A stretch of DNA of 23,419 nucleotides, from NCBI GenBank assembly GCA_964438735.1, contig CAYTLW010000119.1, positions 1-23,419 of the forward strand, read 5' to 3'. Positions 15,982 through 23,419 of this stretch are shown here, piece by piece; the stretch's first letter is position 1, and the number at the start of each line of letters is the position of its first letter. The position numbers and the translations under genes were made by a program. Source of the stretch: CAYTLW01 sp964438735 (GTDB lineage Bacteria > Myxococcota_A > UBA9042). The notes below the pieces were generated by a model. It saw only the letters and a program-made list of their open reading frames with translations, was not told the origin of the DNA and did no database searches.

Positions 15982-18948
15982 TTACCAGGTGGCCAGATCG
16001 GGCGCTTCCGGCACCTGGAGGCCATCGCTGGCCCGGTTGCGGTCGTTGTCGTGCATCAGGTTGCCGGTGAGCTGTACGCCCGGACTTTCGATCAGGGCCA
16101 GCCCGAAACCGCAATTCATGGCGAGCGTCTGCGAGATCTTCACGTTGGGGCTGGAGCGCACGTACAGCCCAGCGCGCGGCAGCCGCAGGGCCAGGCATCG
16201 GCGAATCTGTACCTTGGCTCCGTCCTGCATCAGGAGCCCGTCGGCCATCTCGTATTGTTCATCTCCCGAGCCGGTGTTCTTCTTCGGATTGTCGTATTTC
16301 GCCGGGGCGGTGTCCGCGACGACGCTGTTTTCGATCCGACCGGTGGCCTGCTCGAATGCGACCGCCGCGGATCGATTGCCCACCAGCCGACTGGCCAGGA
16401 GCTCGACCATGCTGGTCCCCTCGAACCAGCCGCCGGCGCCGAATTCCCCTTCCAGCTGGCCGCCCTTCGTGCCCTCCACGGAAAGGCCAACGCCCCGGAA
16501 CAGCAGACCGCCACTAAACGCGGCGACGCCAACCTGGCGCGAGGCGACCACGCGCGAGCCGTTGAGTTGCAGTGAGGCGGAGTAGAAGACCGCCGCGCCG
16601 ACGCCGTAGAAGGATGCCGCGTCATTGGGCAACGTGTCGTCGATCAGCAGGCCCGTGGCGCGCAGCCTGGCGCCGAGGCCCACGGCCATGACGCCGACCG
16701 TTCGACTTCGCGTCACGCGTCCGCCCATCACCGTCGCCCGGGCGCCGCCGATCACTGCAATGCCGACCCCAGCATGACCGGGTGTGCCCGGTTGCCCCTT
16801 GGCGTCGACCGAGGGCGTGCCTGCAAGCGTATCGTCCACCAGTAGTCGGCGGGCAGACAGGTACGAGCCTGGGTGATTGAGATAGATGGCGTTGACGCGG
16901 TTGCCGCTGAATCGCGCGGCATCGAGGGCGACCCGACCTCCCTTCAGGACGTCTATGCCGTGGCCACCGATTTCGGTGTCGACCTCGGCCAGCGTGCCGT
17001 CGACCAGGAGACCTGAGGCCTGCAACGTTGCGCCGGCATCCACAACCGCCAGGCCGGCGCCTCGATTCCCCGACAGTCGGACGCTGTTCAGGGTGGCCCG
17101 GGCGTCGATAAAGATGCCCATGCCGAAGCCTGAGACACCGTCGCTGGCCCGCGGCAAGGTGCCATCGATCACCAGACCTTGCGCGTCGAGGGTGGCGCCC
17201 TGCCCCGGTCTGCCGCCGGTGCTGGCGTTTGGCGTGAACAGGCCGAAGCTCCGATTGCGGTGCAGGCGCACTCCGCGCAGGGTGGCGGACACCGGGCCGA
17301 GCAGGCCAAGGCCATATCCTGAATTGCCGTCAGCCAACTGACCCGCCGTATCATCGACCAGCAGGCCGGTGGCCCGAAGTGTCGTCTTGTCCTCCATGGC
17401 CAGCACCCCCGCGGCGAGACTGGCTCGCACGCGGGCGCTGCGCAGCTCGAGTCGAGCACCCGTACGTACCAGGGCGCCGACGCCCAGGAACTTCTTGGCG
17501 TCGGCGCGGGTGTCGTCGATCAGCAGGCGAGCCGCGAGTGCCAGGCTGCCGACGTGTTGAACCAGCAGACCGACCGCGCTGCTGCGTCGAACGCGCGCAT
17601 CGGCCACTTCGATCCTGGCGCCACCCCCCGCGACGATGCCGAATCCGGGCAGGGTGCCGCCGGCAACGATGTTGGCGACCAACAGCCCCGACGCCTTCGC
17701 ATGTGCTTTCTTGCCCCAGGCAAACAGGCCGAACGCGGCGCTGTCGAACACCTGCACCCGCTGCAGGTCGAGGCGCAGGGGACCTTCAACTCGAATTCCA
17801 CCGGCCTTGGCCCGGATCCGCAGGTTGGCGATGCGCGCCTGCGCGGTGGCCTGGCCACCCGCGACATAAAAAGCGGGGCCGCCGAGCGCACTTTGAATCG
17901 TCACCTTGGCAGCGCACCGTCCGATGATGGCCAGCGGGCGATCGATCGACACGCCGCCAGCGTAGGTACCAGCGGCCAGCAGGATCGCATCGCCCGCTTT
18001 GGCGGCCGCCAACGCTTCCACCAGATTCCGGAATGGCTTGCCCGCGGAGCCGTCGCCGCCCATCGGTGCAGAAGCGAGAACATGGTGGGCGGGCGCGCCG
18101 GGCGGCGCAGGCGGCCACGGCCCGGCGCCGCAGTCAGCGGGGTCGGGTTTGCAAGTCGCCAGCTCTCCAACGGGCACGGGCACGTCTTCGTCGACGACGA
18201 ACCCCGGCGGGCACGCCCAGGGCACGCCGACCGGAATGCAGGCGTCTGGGTCAGCCGGGTCGGACAGGGTGCCGGGCCCACAGCCGTTCTCTCCACTGTC
18301 GCAGATCCGGGTTCCGTCGCCGACATAGGCGTCTTTATCGTGACAGAATCGAGTCGCCAGAAGCGCCGGTAGAGGGTCCAGCGGAGGCACACCCGCCGGC
18401 GCCACCAGTGGCGGCAATGAATCCAAGCCGCCTGGACCGCCCGCGCCCTGGCGCCATTGACCAGGCAAGCCCGCAGGCGAACAAGCACCCTGGCCCGTCG
18501 GATCGGGCCACCAGCCCACGGCGCAACTGGCTTTGGCGGCCAACTCGTTGGCGCCACAGAGACGCCCGACCGGCAGGCAGCCGTCGGCATCCGCCTTGCA
18601 CGATGCGCCTTCCTCGTCGAGCAGGTCGGCGCACCAGCGGGGCATGCAATTGCCTGCGGCGTGGGGCAGGACGCCAGCGCATTCTGGCGGACCGATCGCC
18701 AGGCACTTGCCCAGGTCCGCGGCGTAGAAGGTGCCAGGGTAGCAGCAGCTGCCATCCGACCGCTCGCTGGCCGGATGACAGGCGGGGCCCGTGTCGTCCG
18801 CGTCGGCCACGTCTGCGACCGCGCCGTCGGCGTCCACCTCGTCAGGGCCACAGGAAACCAGGACAGCGGCCGCGATCAGCCAGACTACCGAAACTCGAGT
18901 ATGGCCCCGCCCGGCTGTCTCGTACGGATGCAGGAAGTGATCGCTCAC
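15982..18948 (-). CDS. Large beta-helix surface lipoprotein with Cys-rich N-terminal region
   Basis: A 988-residue protein from a GTG start at 18948. The start overlaps the phosphatase stop as GTGA, and no better start lies before the hydrophobic segment. The signal peptide ends in a lipobox (VLVSC, Cys33) and an Asp/Ala-rich stalk. Residues about 55-300 are Cys-rich and Pro-rich, with repeated Cys-Gly pairs. Next comes a DUF1565-like entry (GGDGSAGKPFRNLVEALAAAKAGDAILLAAGTYAGG), then about 600 residues of right-handed parallel beta-helix. That part contains a long-period repeat of 50-75 residues, each copy carrying LLVDDT or a variant followed by a Gly-rich GxGxGxxV coil. No pectate-lyase catalytic residues are apparent, so a binding or structural role outside the cell is more likely than an enzyme. 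Overall it resembles the lipoprotein at 19820-21427. Confidence 0.9.
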   Translation of the reverse strand: MSDHFLHPYETAGRGHTRVSVVWLIAAAVLVSCGPDEVDADGAVADVADADDTGPACHPASERSDGSCCYPGTFYAADLGKCLAIGPPECAGVLPHAAGNCMPRWCADLLDEEGASCKADADGCLPVGRLCGANELAAKASCAVGWWPDPTGQGACSPAGLPGQWRQGAGGPGGLDSLPPLVAPAGVPPLDPLPALLATRFCHDKDAYVGDGTRICDSGENGCGPGTLSDPADPDACIPVGVPWACPPGFVVDEDVPVPVGELATCKPDPADCGAGPWPPAPPGAPAHHVLASAPMGGDGSAGKPFRNLVEALAAAKAGDAILLAAGTYAGGVSIDRPLAIIGRCAAKVTIQSALGGPAFYVAGGQATAQARIANLRIRAKAGGIRVEGPLRLDLQRVQVFDSAAFGLFAWGKKAHAKASGLLVANIVAGGTLPGFGIVAGGGARIEVADARVRRSSAVGLLVQHVGSLALAARLLIDDTRADAKKFLGVGALVRTGARLELRSARVRASLAAGVLAMEDKTTLRATGLLVDDTAGQLADGNSGYGLGLLGPVSATLRGVRLHRNRSFGLFTPNASTGGRPGQGATLDAQGLVIDGTLPRASDGVSGFGMGIFIDARATLNSVRLSGNRGAGLAVVDAGATLQASGLLVDGTLAEVDTEIGGHGIDVLKGGRVALDAARFSGNRVNAIYLNHPGSYLSARRLLVDDTLAGTPSVDAKGQPGTPGHAGVGIAVIGGARATVMGGRVTRSRTVGVMAVGLGARLRATGLLIDDTLPNDAASFYGVGAAVFYSASLQLNGSRVVASRQVGVAAFSGGLLFRGVGLSVEGTKGGQLEGEFGAGGWFEGTSMVELLASRLVGNRSAAVAFEQATGRIENSVVADTAPAKYDNPKKNTGSGDEQYEMADGLLMQDGAKVQIRRCLALRLPRAGLYVRSSPNVKISQTLAMNCGFGLALIESPGVQLTGNLMHDNDRNRASDGLQVPEAPDLATW

Positions 18949-19694
18949 GTGCGCGAGTCGTACAACCGCATGGCCGGCAGCTCCAACGCTGTCAGGAAGC
19001 CGCCCTGCCCGGCGCCCGTGTCGATGAGGTGCACATAGGGGCTGCCCTGCACCTCAGCGGCGTCGGCGGGCAGGTTGTCGTCACTGTCGTCCACCAGGTA
19101 CTTGGTCGGCGTATGCCCGACCACGACCGGCTTTCCGACGTAGGTGTTGTAGAAAGCTCGCGAGCGCTCCCACAGGAATCGTTTTTCATTGGCCGATACG
19201 GACGGGTGAACCCAGGTGTCGTCCTGGCGATGAAGCCCGGCGTGTACGTAGATGGCGTGCCGATCCTCATACCACCGGCGCAACGAGCGCATCCACGTCA
19301 CCACCGCGTCGGGCAGAAAAGCGCCAGAGAGCATCTCCTGAAAGTCCTCTGCGGTGGGATCATCGTCGGTGATTGCACGGCCCTGGAAAGAGCGCAGACA
19401 GGCGGTGCAGCCGTTGGACGCCTTGATCACGAAATGCTTGGAGCGGCCGTCGATGACACGCAGCCAGGCCTCTTCATGGTTGCCCATCAACGGCACGATG
19501 CCCGCGCCGGTGCGGGCGGGTAGTTCGTGGCGGATGAACTCCAAGACCTGCGCAGAGTGCGGGCCTCTATCCACGTAGTCGCCCAGGAATACAATCGTAT
19601 CCGCCGAGTCCAGAGTGGGCAGACGGGCCCACACCCGCTGCAACGCCTCCAGCTCGCCATGGATATCGCCGACTACGAATGTGCGTCCTGCCAC
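18945..19694 (-). CDS. PPP-family metallophosphatase
   Basis: A 249-residue protein. The GTG at 19694 is the start, with GGGAGG eight bases upstream. It carries all hallmark motifs of the PPP superfamily: GDIHG (9-13), GDYVDRG (38-44), GNHE (71-74), a metal-binding His in VHAGL (His151) and GHT (193-195). These bind two metal ions and hydrolyse phosphoesters. Length and single-domain form fit bacterial lambda-phosphatase/PrpE/ApaH-like enzymes, so substrates could be phosphoproteins or dinucleoside tetraphosphates; the sequence alone does not decide. There is no signal peptide, so it should be cytoplasmic. It is unusual that its stop overlaps the start of a large surface lipoprotein (GTGA), which suggests coupled translation. 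Confidence 0.93.
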   Translation of the reverse strand: MAGRTFVVGDIHGELEALQRVWARLPTLDSADTIVFLGDYVDRGPHSAQVLEFIRHELPARTGAGIVPLMGNHEEAWLRVIDGRSKHFVIKASNGCTACLRSFQGRAITDDDPTAEDFQEMLSGAFLPDAVVTWMRSLRRWYEDRHAIYVHAGLHRQDDTWVHPSVSANEKRFLWERSRAFYNTYVGKPVVVGHTPTKYLVDDSDDNLPADAAEVQGSPYVHLIDTGAGQGGFLTALELPAMRLYDSRT

Positions 19695-19759
19695 GGTGCG
19701 CGCCTCCCGTCGTGCCCGAAACGTAGCACAGCTATCTCAGTCGTCACGCCCCAGGGCGA

Positions 19760-19795
19760 TCAAAAGGGGGTCAGGTATTGACACTTGACACCTTT
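19760..19795. repeat. REP-like imperfect palindrome, possible terminator
   Basis: The plus strand reads AAAAGGGGGTCAGG, then TATTGACACTTGACACC and TTTTT. The ends pair imperfectly (AAAAGG with CCTTTTT, plus GTCA with TGAC around a bulge). From memory, this GGGGTCAGGTATTGACA-type motif recurs in many bacterial genomes near REP-associated transposases; I could not check that here. It starts 24 bases after the stop of the beta-helix gene to its right, so it could also end transcription. Confidence 0.55.
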
Positions 19796-19819
19796 TTGCC
19801 CGCCAGAGCGCAGCGCGGC

Positions 19820-21427
19820 TCAGCTCCCGGCAGCAAGAGCGCCGATGGATGGCGGCGTGTCGTAGCATTGACCGGCGAAATCGCCGTGTAGCCCACCCTT
19901 GATCATCCAATCGCCGTGGACCTTGCCGGTGCCTGCCGCCGGGCTGTTGGCGCCGATCTCGTAACCGGTCTTGCCGTTGATGAATGCGGGATTGTCGCCC
20001 GCCACGCCGCCGCTCTCGGCGCTCGGCAACTTGGGTTTGGAGGCCGAAGGCTTGTCGTGGGCGTACCAGAGGTTGTTGCTGAAGACGAAGGTATTCGCCT
20101 CCGTATCGGGCCCGATGTTGACGTCCACCTTGACCTTGGCCCGCTGAAACCAGGCCAGGTTGTTCACCCACAGCCCGTTGGAGGCAGGGGCAAAGGTGTA
20201 GCCCTGCTGGCTCTTGGTCTCCTGCAGGATGCGCAACAGCCACTTGCCCGGCTCGATCAGGGTGTTGTGAGCGGCGACGCAGTCCAGACAGCCGACAAAA
20301 GCCAACGACGCCTGGCTGCCCTCGATGACGTTGGCGATCACCCGGATGTCGCGCGCTTCGAAGCTGATGCCGTTTTTGCTCAGCGGAGGTCTGAAGTACT
20401 GAAAACCAGTTGATCCGCCCATGTTGACCCCGCGGGCGCCGGCGTCGACCAGGCGATTCCAACGGATCTCGATGTCATCGCTGCCGCCCTTGCACTGCAC
20501 GGCATTGGCCGACAGCTGCTCGAAGAGGTTGCCCACGATGAGGCCGTGATGGCAGCCCACATGGTCCACGCCGCTGCCCGAGCCCTTGCCGCCACAGCGA
20601 GCGAAGCGACTGTCCACCACCCGGTAGTCGTCCACGCCCGACAACTTCAGGCAGTCCTGGTTGCCGTCGCCGCCCACGTCGTGCACGTAGATGCGCTCGA
20701 AGGCGACGAATCGCGTCGCGTCCGGGTCATCGCGATCGCCGCCGTCGTCACAATTGATGCCGTTGTACTTGCTGTCGCGCACCTCGAGATCGTGGATCAT
20801 CAGCCAACGCACCCGGCTCAAGTGCAGCCCTTCGTTGCCGCCGACGAGCAGGGGTTTGTCCTTGCCAGCCACACCGCCGATGCGAATGGGCGCGGCGGCC
20901 GTGCCGGCCAGGTCAGCGATGGTCTGGCCGCCAGCGTAGTCGCCGGGCAGGACCCGGATGTGGGTCCCGGGTTGGGCACCTTTGGCGGCGTGGCCGATGG
21001 TGGCGAAGGGTTGCGCCGCGCTGCCGGTGCCTGTCTTGTCGTCGCCTGTGGTCGCCACGTAGCGCACGTCGAGCGGCTTGGTCGCGGCGGTCCACGGGGG
21101 CAGGACTCCACAAGCGGGCATGACGGCGACATCCGCCCCCGCTTCGACCGGTCCGGCGACATCCGACAAGCCACCGTCTTCCGCCGGCCCCTGGGCATCG
21201 GCCGCCGCCGAGTCCGCTGGCCCGCTGCTATCGCCGTCGCCATCGAGCACGAGCTCAGCGTCGCTGGCGGCGGTGGTCGGCCCCGTGTCCCCGCCCAGGG
21301 GCGCTCCTGACGTCGTGCCAGATGCGCCCGTGCATGCGCAAAAACAGCAGGCGACAGCCAGCAGCGAGGTCAGCGTTCGGCATCGGCTGTGAGTCGAGCC
21401 ACAGCTGTTGGTCAACCAGCGCTTCAT
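19820..21427 (-). CDS. Beta-helix surface lipoprotein (DUF1565-like)
   Basis: A 535-residue protein from ATG 21427. The open frame runs to 21523, but the extension reads as non-coding and lacks a signal peptide. The chosen start gives MKRW, then a hydrophobic segment TLTSLLAVACCFCAC with several possible lipid-attachment cysteines (FCAC is the most likely lipobox). A stalk rich in Asp, Ala, Gly and Ser follows (about 33-100), then the entry module VRYVATTGDDKTGTGSAAQP and GTHIRVLPGDYAGG. About 330 residues of right-handed beta-helix follow, with Asn/Asp-rich turns (GVDDYRVVDSRFARCGG, DIRVIANVIEGS). The pattern Asn-Gly-Ile-Asn-Cys-Asp-Asp and several His resemble polysaccharide-acting helices, but no catalytic set is certain. 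It is probably surface-exposed and related in layout to the lipoprotein at 15982-18948. Divergent from the Kazal gene. Confidence 0.88.
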   Translation of the reverse strand: MKRWLTNSCGSTHSRCRTLTSLLAVACCFCACTGASGTTSGAPLGGDTGPTTAASDAELVLDGDGDSSGPADSAAADAQGPAEDGGLSDVAGPVEAGADVAVMPACGVLPPWTAATKPLDVRYVATTGDDKTGTGSAAQPFATIGHAAKGAQPGTHIRVLPGDYAGGQTIADLAGTAAAPIRIGGVAGKDKPLLVGGNEGLHLSRVRWLMIHDLEVRDSKYNGINCDDGGDRDDPDATRFVAFERIYVHDVGGDGNQDCLKLSGVDDYRVVDSRFARCGGKGSGSGVDHVGCHHGLIVGNLFEQLSANAVQCKGGSDDIEIRWNRLVDAGARGVNMGGSTGFQYFRPPLSKNGISFEARDIRVIANVIEGSQASLAFVGCLDCVAAHNTLIEPGKWLLRILQETKSQQGYTFAPASNGLWVNNLAWFQRAKVKVDVNIGPDTEANTFVFSNNLWYAHDKPSASKPKLPSAESGGVAGDNPAFINGKTGYEIGANSPAAGTGKVHGDWMIKGGLHGDFAGQCYDTPPSIGALAAGS

Positions 21428-21503
21428 GGTGGCATCGAGCATGGCACGGCTATCGCGTGCTGAGAACCCGGAATCCTGGCCAGCCCTGGCCCACTGCTCC
21501 GGG

Positions 21504-21533
21504 TTGGCCCGCAGCAGCGGCAATGATTAGACT
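21504..21533 (+). promoter_or_regulatory. Candidate promoter of the Kazal lipoprotein gene
   Basis: TTGGCC (21504-21509), an 18-base spacer and TAGACT (21528-21533) lie 31 bases before the ATG, in the gap between two divergent lipoprotein genes. Both hexamers are imperfect. Confidence 0.35.
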
Positions 21534-21564
21534 GCGGGCGCGGGCGGCTGGAGAGGGCGCCCCG

Positions 21565-22842
21565 ATGGAGCAGCACATGCGTATCAATCGGAACCTGGCG
21601 ATCTGTATGGGGCTGATCTCCTGCCTGGCCCTGGCTTGTGGCACGGCCACGGTCGCTACGCCCGGCGTCGGGACGCAGGATGGCGCAACGGCGAGCGACT
21701 CGACTGCGGGGTCGGACACTGCCAGCCAGGCGGACGTCTCGAGTCCGGTCAACGACGCTGGCGCAACAACCGATGACGGCGCCGGCGCCCCGACAGACGC
21801 GGGTGCGGCCAATCCGGACACCGCCACGCCGCCCACAGACGCCGGCAATACAACGCAGGACACCGGCGGCACGACCCTGGACGCCGGCGGGCCACCCCAG
21901 GATGCCGGTTCGGCAGTCGACAGCGGGTCGCCGCAGGACACATCGACCGGCCCCAAGTACTGCAAGAGCAGCGTAGATTGCGGCAACCAGCAGATGTGCA
22001 TCAAGAAGACCTGCGGCCAGGACGGCACCTGCCAGTCGCCCATCGCATGCGGCTTCAATCCCAACGAGCCCAAGGTCTGCGGCTGCGATGGCAAGACCTA
22101 CAACAACGCCTGTTTCGCCGAGGTGGCCAACGTGGGCGTGGCCAAGAAGGGCATGTGCGACCCCACCAGCACCATGTGCAAGACCGGCGCCGGCCAGTGC
22201 GGCAAGGGCAACCTGTTCTGCAAGGCGCCCGGTTGCGGTGAAGGCGTGGCCGGCGTATGCGCGCCCAAACCCTTGGGCTGCACCAAGGAGTACAAGCCCG
22301 TTTGCGGTTGCGACGGCAAGACCTACGGCAACGCCTGCATGGCCGACTCCGCCGGCGTGAATATCAAGGGCCCGGGCGCGTGCGTGGCGCCATCGGGCGA
22401 CTGCGGCGGCAAAATGGGCAAGACCTGCCCCAAGGGCCAGTGGTGCTCGCTGCCCATGTGCGGCGCCGATCTGCTGGGCAAGTGCGTCACCCTGCCGGCC
22501 AAGTGCCCCATCGACTTCGTGCCCAACTGTGGCTGCGATAACAAGACCTACGCCTCCAACTGCGCCCGCATCAAGGCCGGCATCGGCCCCAAGGGCCAGG
22601 GCGCCTGCAAGCCGTCCAGCGGCGGCTGCATCGTCGGCAATGCCGGCGAATGCGACCCCGGCTTCTACTGCACCGGCCCCATCGGCTCCTGCGGCCAGAA
22701 GGGCAACTGCATCAAGAAGCCCGGCGGCATGTGCACCATGCAGTACGACCCGGTCTGCAGCTGCAACAAGAAGACCTACAGCAACGCATGCGTGGCCGCG
22801 GTCGCTGGCGCGGCGATCGCTTACAAGGGTGCTTGTCCCTGA
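21565..22842 (+). CDS. Lipoprotein with four Kazal-like protease-inhibitor modules
   Basis: A 425-residue protein from ATG 21565, with GGAGAGGG about seven bases upstream; Met5 at 21577 is an alternative start. The signal peptide ends in LISC (Cys20) or ALAC (Cys25). Residues 30-130 form a low-complexity Thr/Asp/Ala/Gly stalk with repeated TDAG and QDAG. Four Kazal-like modules follow at about 162-198, 239-273, 314-348 and 390-424, each with the core VCGCDGKTYxNxC or a variant and a closing GxC. Each is preceded by a smaller module with about six Cys, giving a tandem unit of about 76 residues. Kazal domains block serine proteases by inserting a reactive loop. A surface-tethered inhibitor that protects the cell from extracellular proteases (prey, rival or its own) is a fair inference. 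Copy 3 has Asn for Asp (CDNKTY) and copy 4 is most diverged (CSCNKKTY). Confidence 0.93.
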   Translation: MEQHMRINRNLAICMGLISCLALACGTATVATPGVGTQDGATASDSTAGSDTASQADVSSPVNDAGATTDDGAGAPTDAGAANPDTATPPTDAGNTTQDTGGTTLDAGGPPQDAGSAVDSGSPQDTSTGPKYCKSSVDCGNQQMCIKKTCGQDGTCQSPIACGFNPNEPKVCGCDGKTYNNACFAEVANVGVAKKGMCDPTSTMCKTGAGQCGKGNLFCKAPGCGEGVAGVCAPKPLGCTKEYKPVCGCDGKTYGNACMADSAGVNIKGPGACVAPSGDCGGKMGKTCPKGQWCSLPMCGADLLGKCVTLPAKCPIDFVPNCGCDNKTYASNCARIKAGIGPKGQGACKPSSGGCIVGNAGECDPGFYCTGPIGSCGQKGNCIKKPGGMCTMQYDPVCSCNKKTYSNACVAAVAGAAIAYKGACP

Positions 22843-22950
22843 GCCTGCGGCGCTACCATCCAACTGGCTCGAGTAGAACTCAACATACATGGGCCTGTCG
22901 TCGCGAAGCCGCCCCAGAGACGCGATCAGTTTAGCGACAATGGTGGTCAC
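22843..22950. other. Non-coding spacer after the Kazal gene
   Basis: No convincing gene on either strand. GTCGCGAAGCCGCCCC near 22896 resembles the GCGAAGC cores of the repeat block that follows, so the block may once have extended further left. I see no clear intrinsic terminator for the Kazal gene. Confidence 0.6.
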
Positions 22951-23216
22951 TTTAGCCGCGAAGCGGCGTCATGATTTGGCCTGGGCCGTGAGGCCCAGGT
23001 TGTCAGCCAGCCTTGTTTCACAGCTGCGAAGCTGCGGCATGAATTGGCCTGTGCCGTGAGGCCCAGGTTGTCAGCCAGCCTTGTTTCACAGCTGCGAAGC
23101 TGCGGTATGGTTGTGGCCACCCCGCTCATGCCGCAGCTTCGCAGCTCAAGATAACACGCAACCATTTCCTGGGGTTTACACCCCAGGCTAGAGCATGTCG
23201 CCGCTTCGCGGCTCAG
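22951..23216. repeat. Mosaic of hairpins in a nested inverted and direct repeat array
   Basis: The intergenic array contains these pieces in order: GCCGC-GAA-GCGGC (22955-22967); CCTGGGCC-GTGA-GGCCCAGG (22980-22999); CAGCT-GCGA-AGCTG (23021-23034); a second, nearly identical 68-base copy of the last two (23044-23111); an exact 20-base inverted copy of the segment at 23022-23041 (23127-23146); CCTGGGGT-TTAC-ACCCCAGG (23168-23187); and GCCGC-TTC-GCGGC (23200-23212), the inverted partner of the first hairpin. The block is therefore roughly a large palindrome. It resembles REP/BIME-type mosaics. Confidence 0.85.
22976..23111. repeat. 68-base tandem duplication (two copies)
   Basis: Copy 1 is 22976-23043 and copy 2 is 23044-23111. 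They differ at only a few positions, for example G to T in the first stem and C to T after the GCTGCGG hairpin. Such near-identity points to a recent duplication. The first-stem change breaks a base pair in copy 2. Confidence 0.88.
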
Positions 23217-23246
23217 TTTCGGCACTCCTATCCGATCGGCATTGAG

Positions 23247-23419
23247 TCTAGGAGCTTGATTCACACTACGGTCCCGCCGTTGGCCGCCGATCTGGCGGCG
23301 GCATGCGGGCCCTGCAAGACCTTGAATTGACTACGGCCAGTCCTGCGGCTTGCAGAACACACCTGCCTTGCACCTCGACGACCATCGGCAGAATCTCCGT
23401 AGCGAATCAAGCTCCTAGA
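23247..23419. mobile_element. Inverted-repeat-bounded segment, MITE-like or IS end, at the window edge
   Basis: TCTAGGAGCTTGATTC (23247-23262) is matched exactly in inverse by GAATCAAGCTCCTAGA (23404-23419). Pairing resumes after a small gap (CTACGG at 23266-23271 with CCGTAG at 23397-23402). The 173-base interior has no gene but has a GCCGCC/GGCGGC hairpin near 23284-23301. The right repeat stops on the last base of the window. A non-autonomous element or one end of an insertion sequence would fit. Target duplications cannot be checked. Confidence 0.6.

Noticed and set aside
14760..16070. Plus-strand open frame of 436 codons across the fibrinogen-like gene and small lipoprotein
   Set aside because: The minus strand has recognisable domains, signal peptides and ribosome sites; the plus frame has no motif.
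18033..19523. Plus-strand open frame of 496 codons across the beta-helix and phosphatase genes
   Set aside because: Arg/Pro-rich shadow frame; the opposite strand carries complete phosphatase motifs.
21424..22950. Minus-strand open frame of 508 codons opposite the Kazal gene
   Set aside because: Ala/Gly/Val shadow of the repeated Cys/Gly codons; it has no domain, and the plus strand has four Kazal modules.
22951..23216. CRISPR array
   Set aside because: Only two direct copies, which abut without spacers, and the units are hairpins in both orientations.
23247..23419. Integron attC site
   Set aside because: No core-site sequences of the RYYYAAC/GTTRRRY type at the ends and no integrase gene nearby.

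Overview
The window is high-GC bacterial DNA, tightly packed with genes. It looks like a member of the Myxococcota or a neighbouring delta-proteobacterial group. The reasons are the many secreted and lipid-anchored proteins with Asp/Thr/Ala-rich stalks, Kazal, fibrinogen-like, P-domain and beta-helix modules, and YwqK/MORN repeats. This placement is inferred from domain style, not from a marker gene.

Layout, left to right. A partial minus-strand gene with a Pro-Glu repeat tail leaves the window at base 1. Two plus-strand genes follow: a secreted YwqK/MORN-repeat protein and a membrane protein carrying a degenerate spermidine-synthase-like domain. Next comes a divergent locus around an AT-rich island (about 6240-6403) that holds a Fur-box-like 19-bp palindrome. 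An FMN-binding protein and a four-helix membrane protein (GTGA overlap) read leftwards and an outer-membrane porin reads rightwards. The likely theme is iron-responsive extracytoplasmic electron transfer or uptake. A PAS-PAS hybrid histidine kinase follows the porin.

Bases 9760-13486 encode a pair: a 959-aa protein with a periplasmic coiled coil, several membrane helices, a cytoplasmic P-loop ATPase-like domain and a winged-helix-like tail, then a compact MscS-type channel. Together they resemble a large MscK-like channel split in two, with an NTPase attached. This is the best candidate here for an undescribed system.

From 13500 to 21427 the minus strand carries surface-protein genes: a P-domain/fibrinogen-like protein coupled by ATGA overlap to a tiny lipoprotein; a 988-aa beta-helix lipoprotein coupled by GTGA overlap to a PPP-family phosphatase; and a second beta-helix lipoprotein. 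A divergent gene at 21565-22842 encodes a lipoprotein with four Kazal-like modules.

The last 577 bases have no gene. They hold a mosaic of hairpins and direct and inverted repeats (22951-23216) and a 173-bp segment bounded by perfect 16-bp inverted repeats, the right one ending on the last base of the window.
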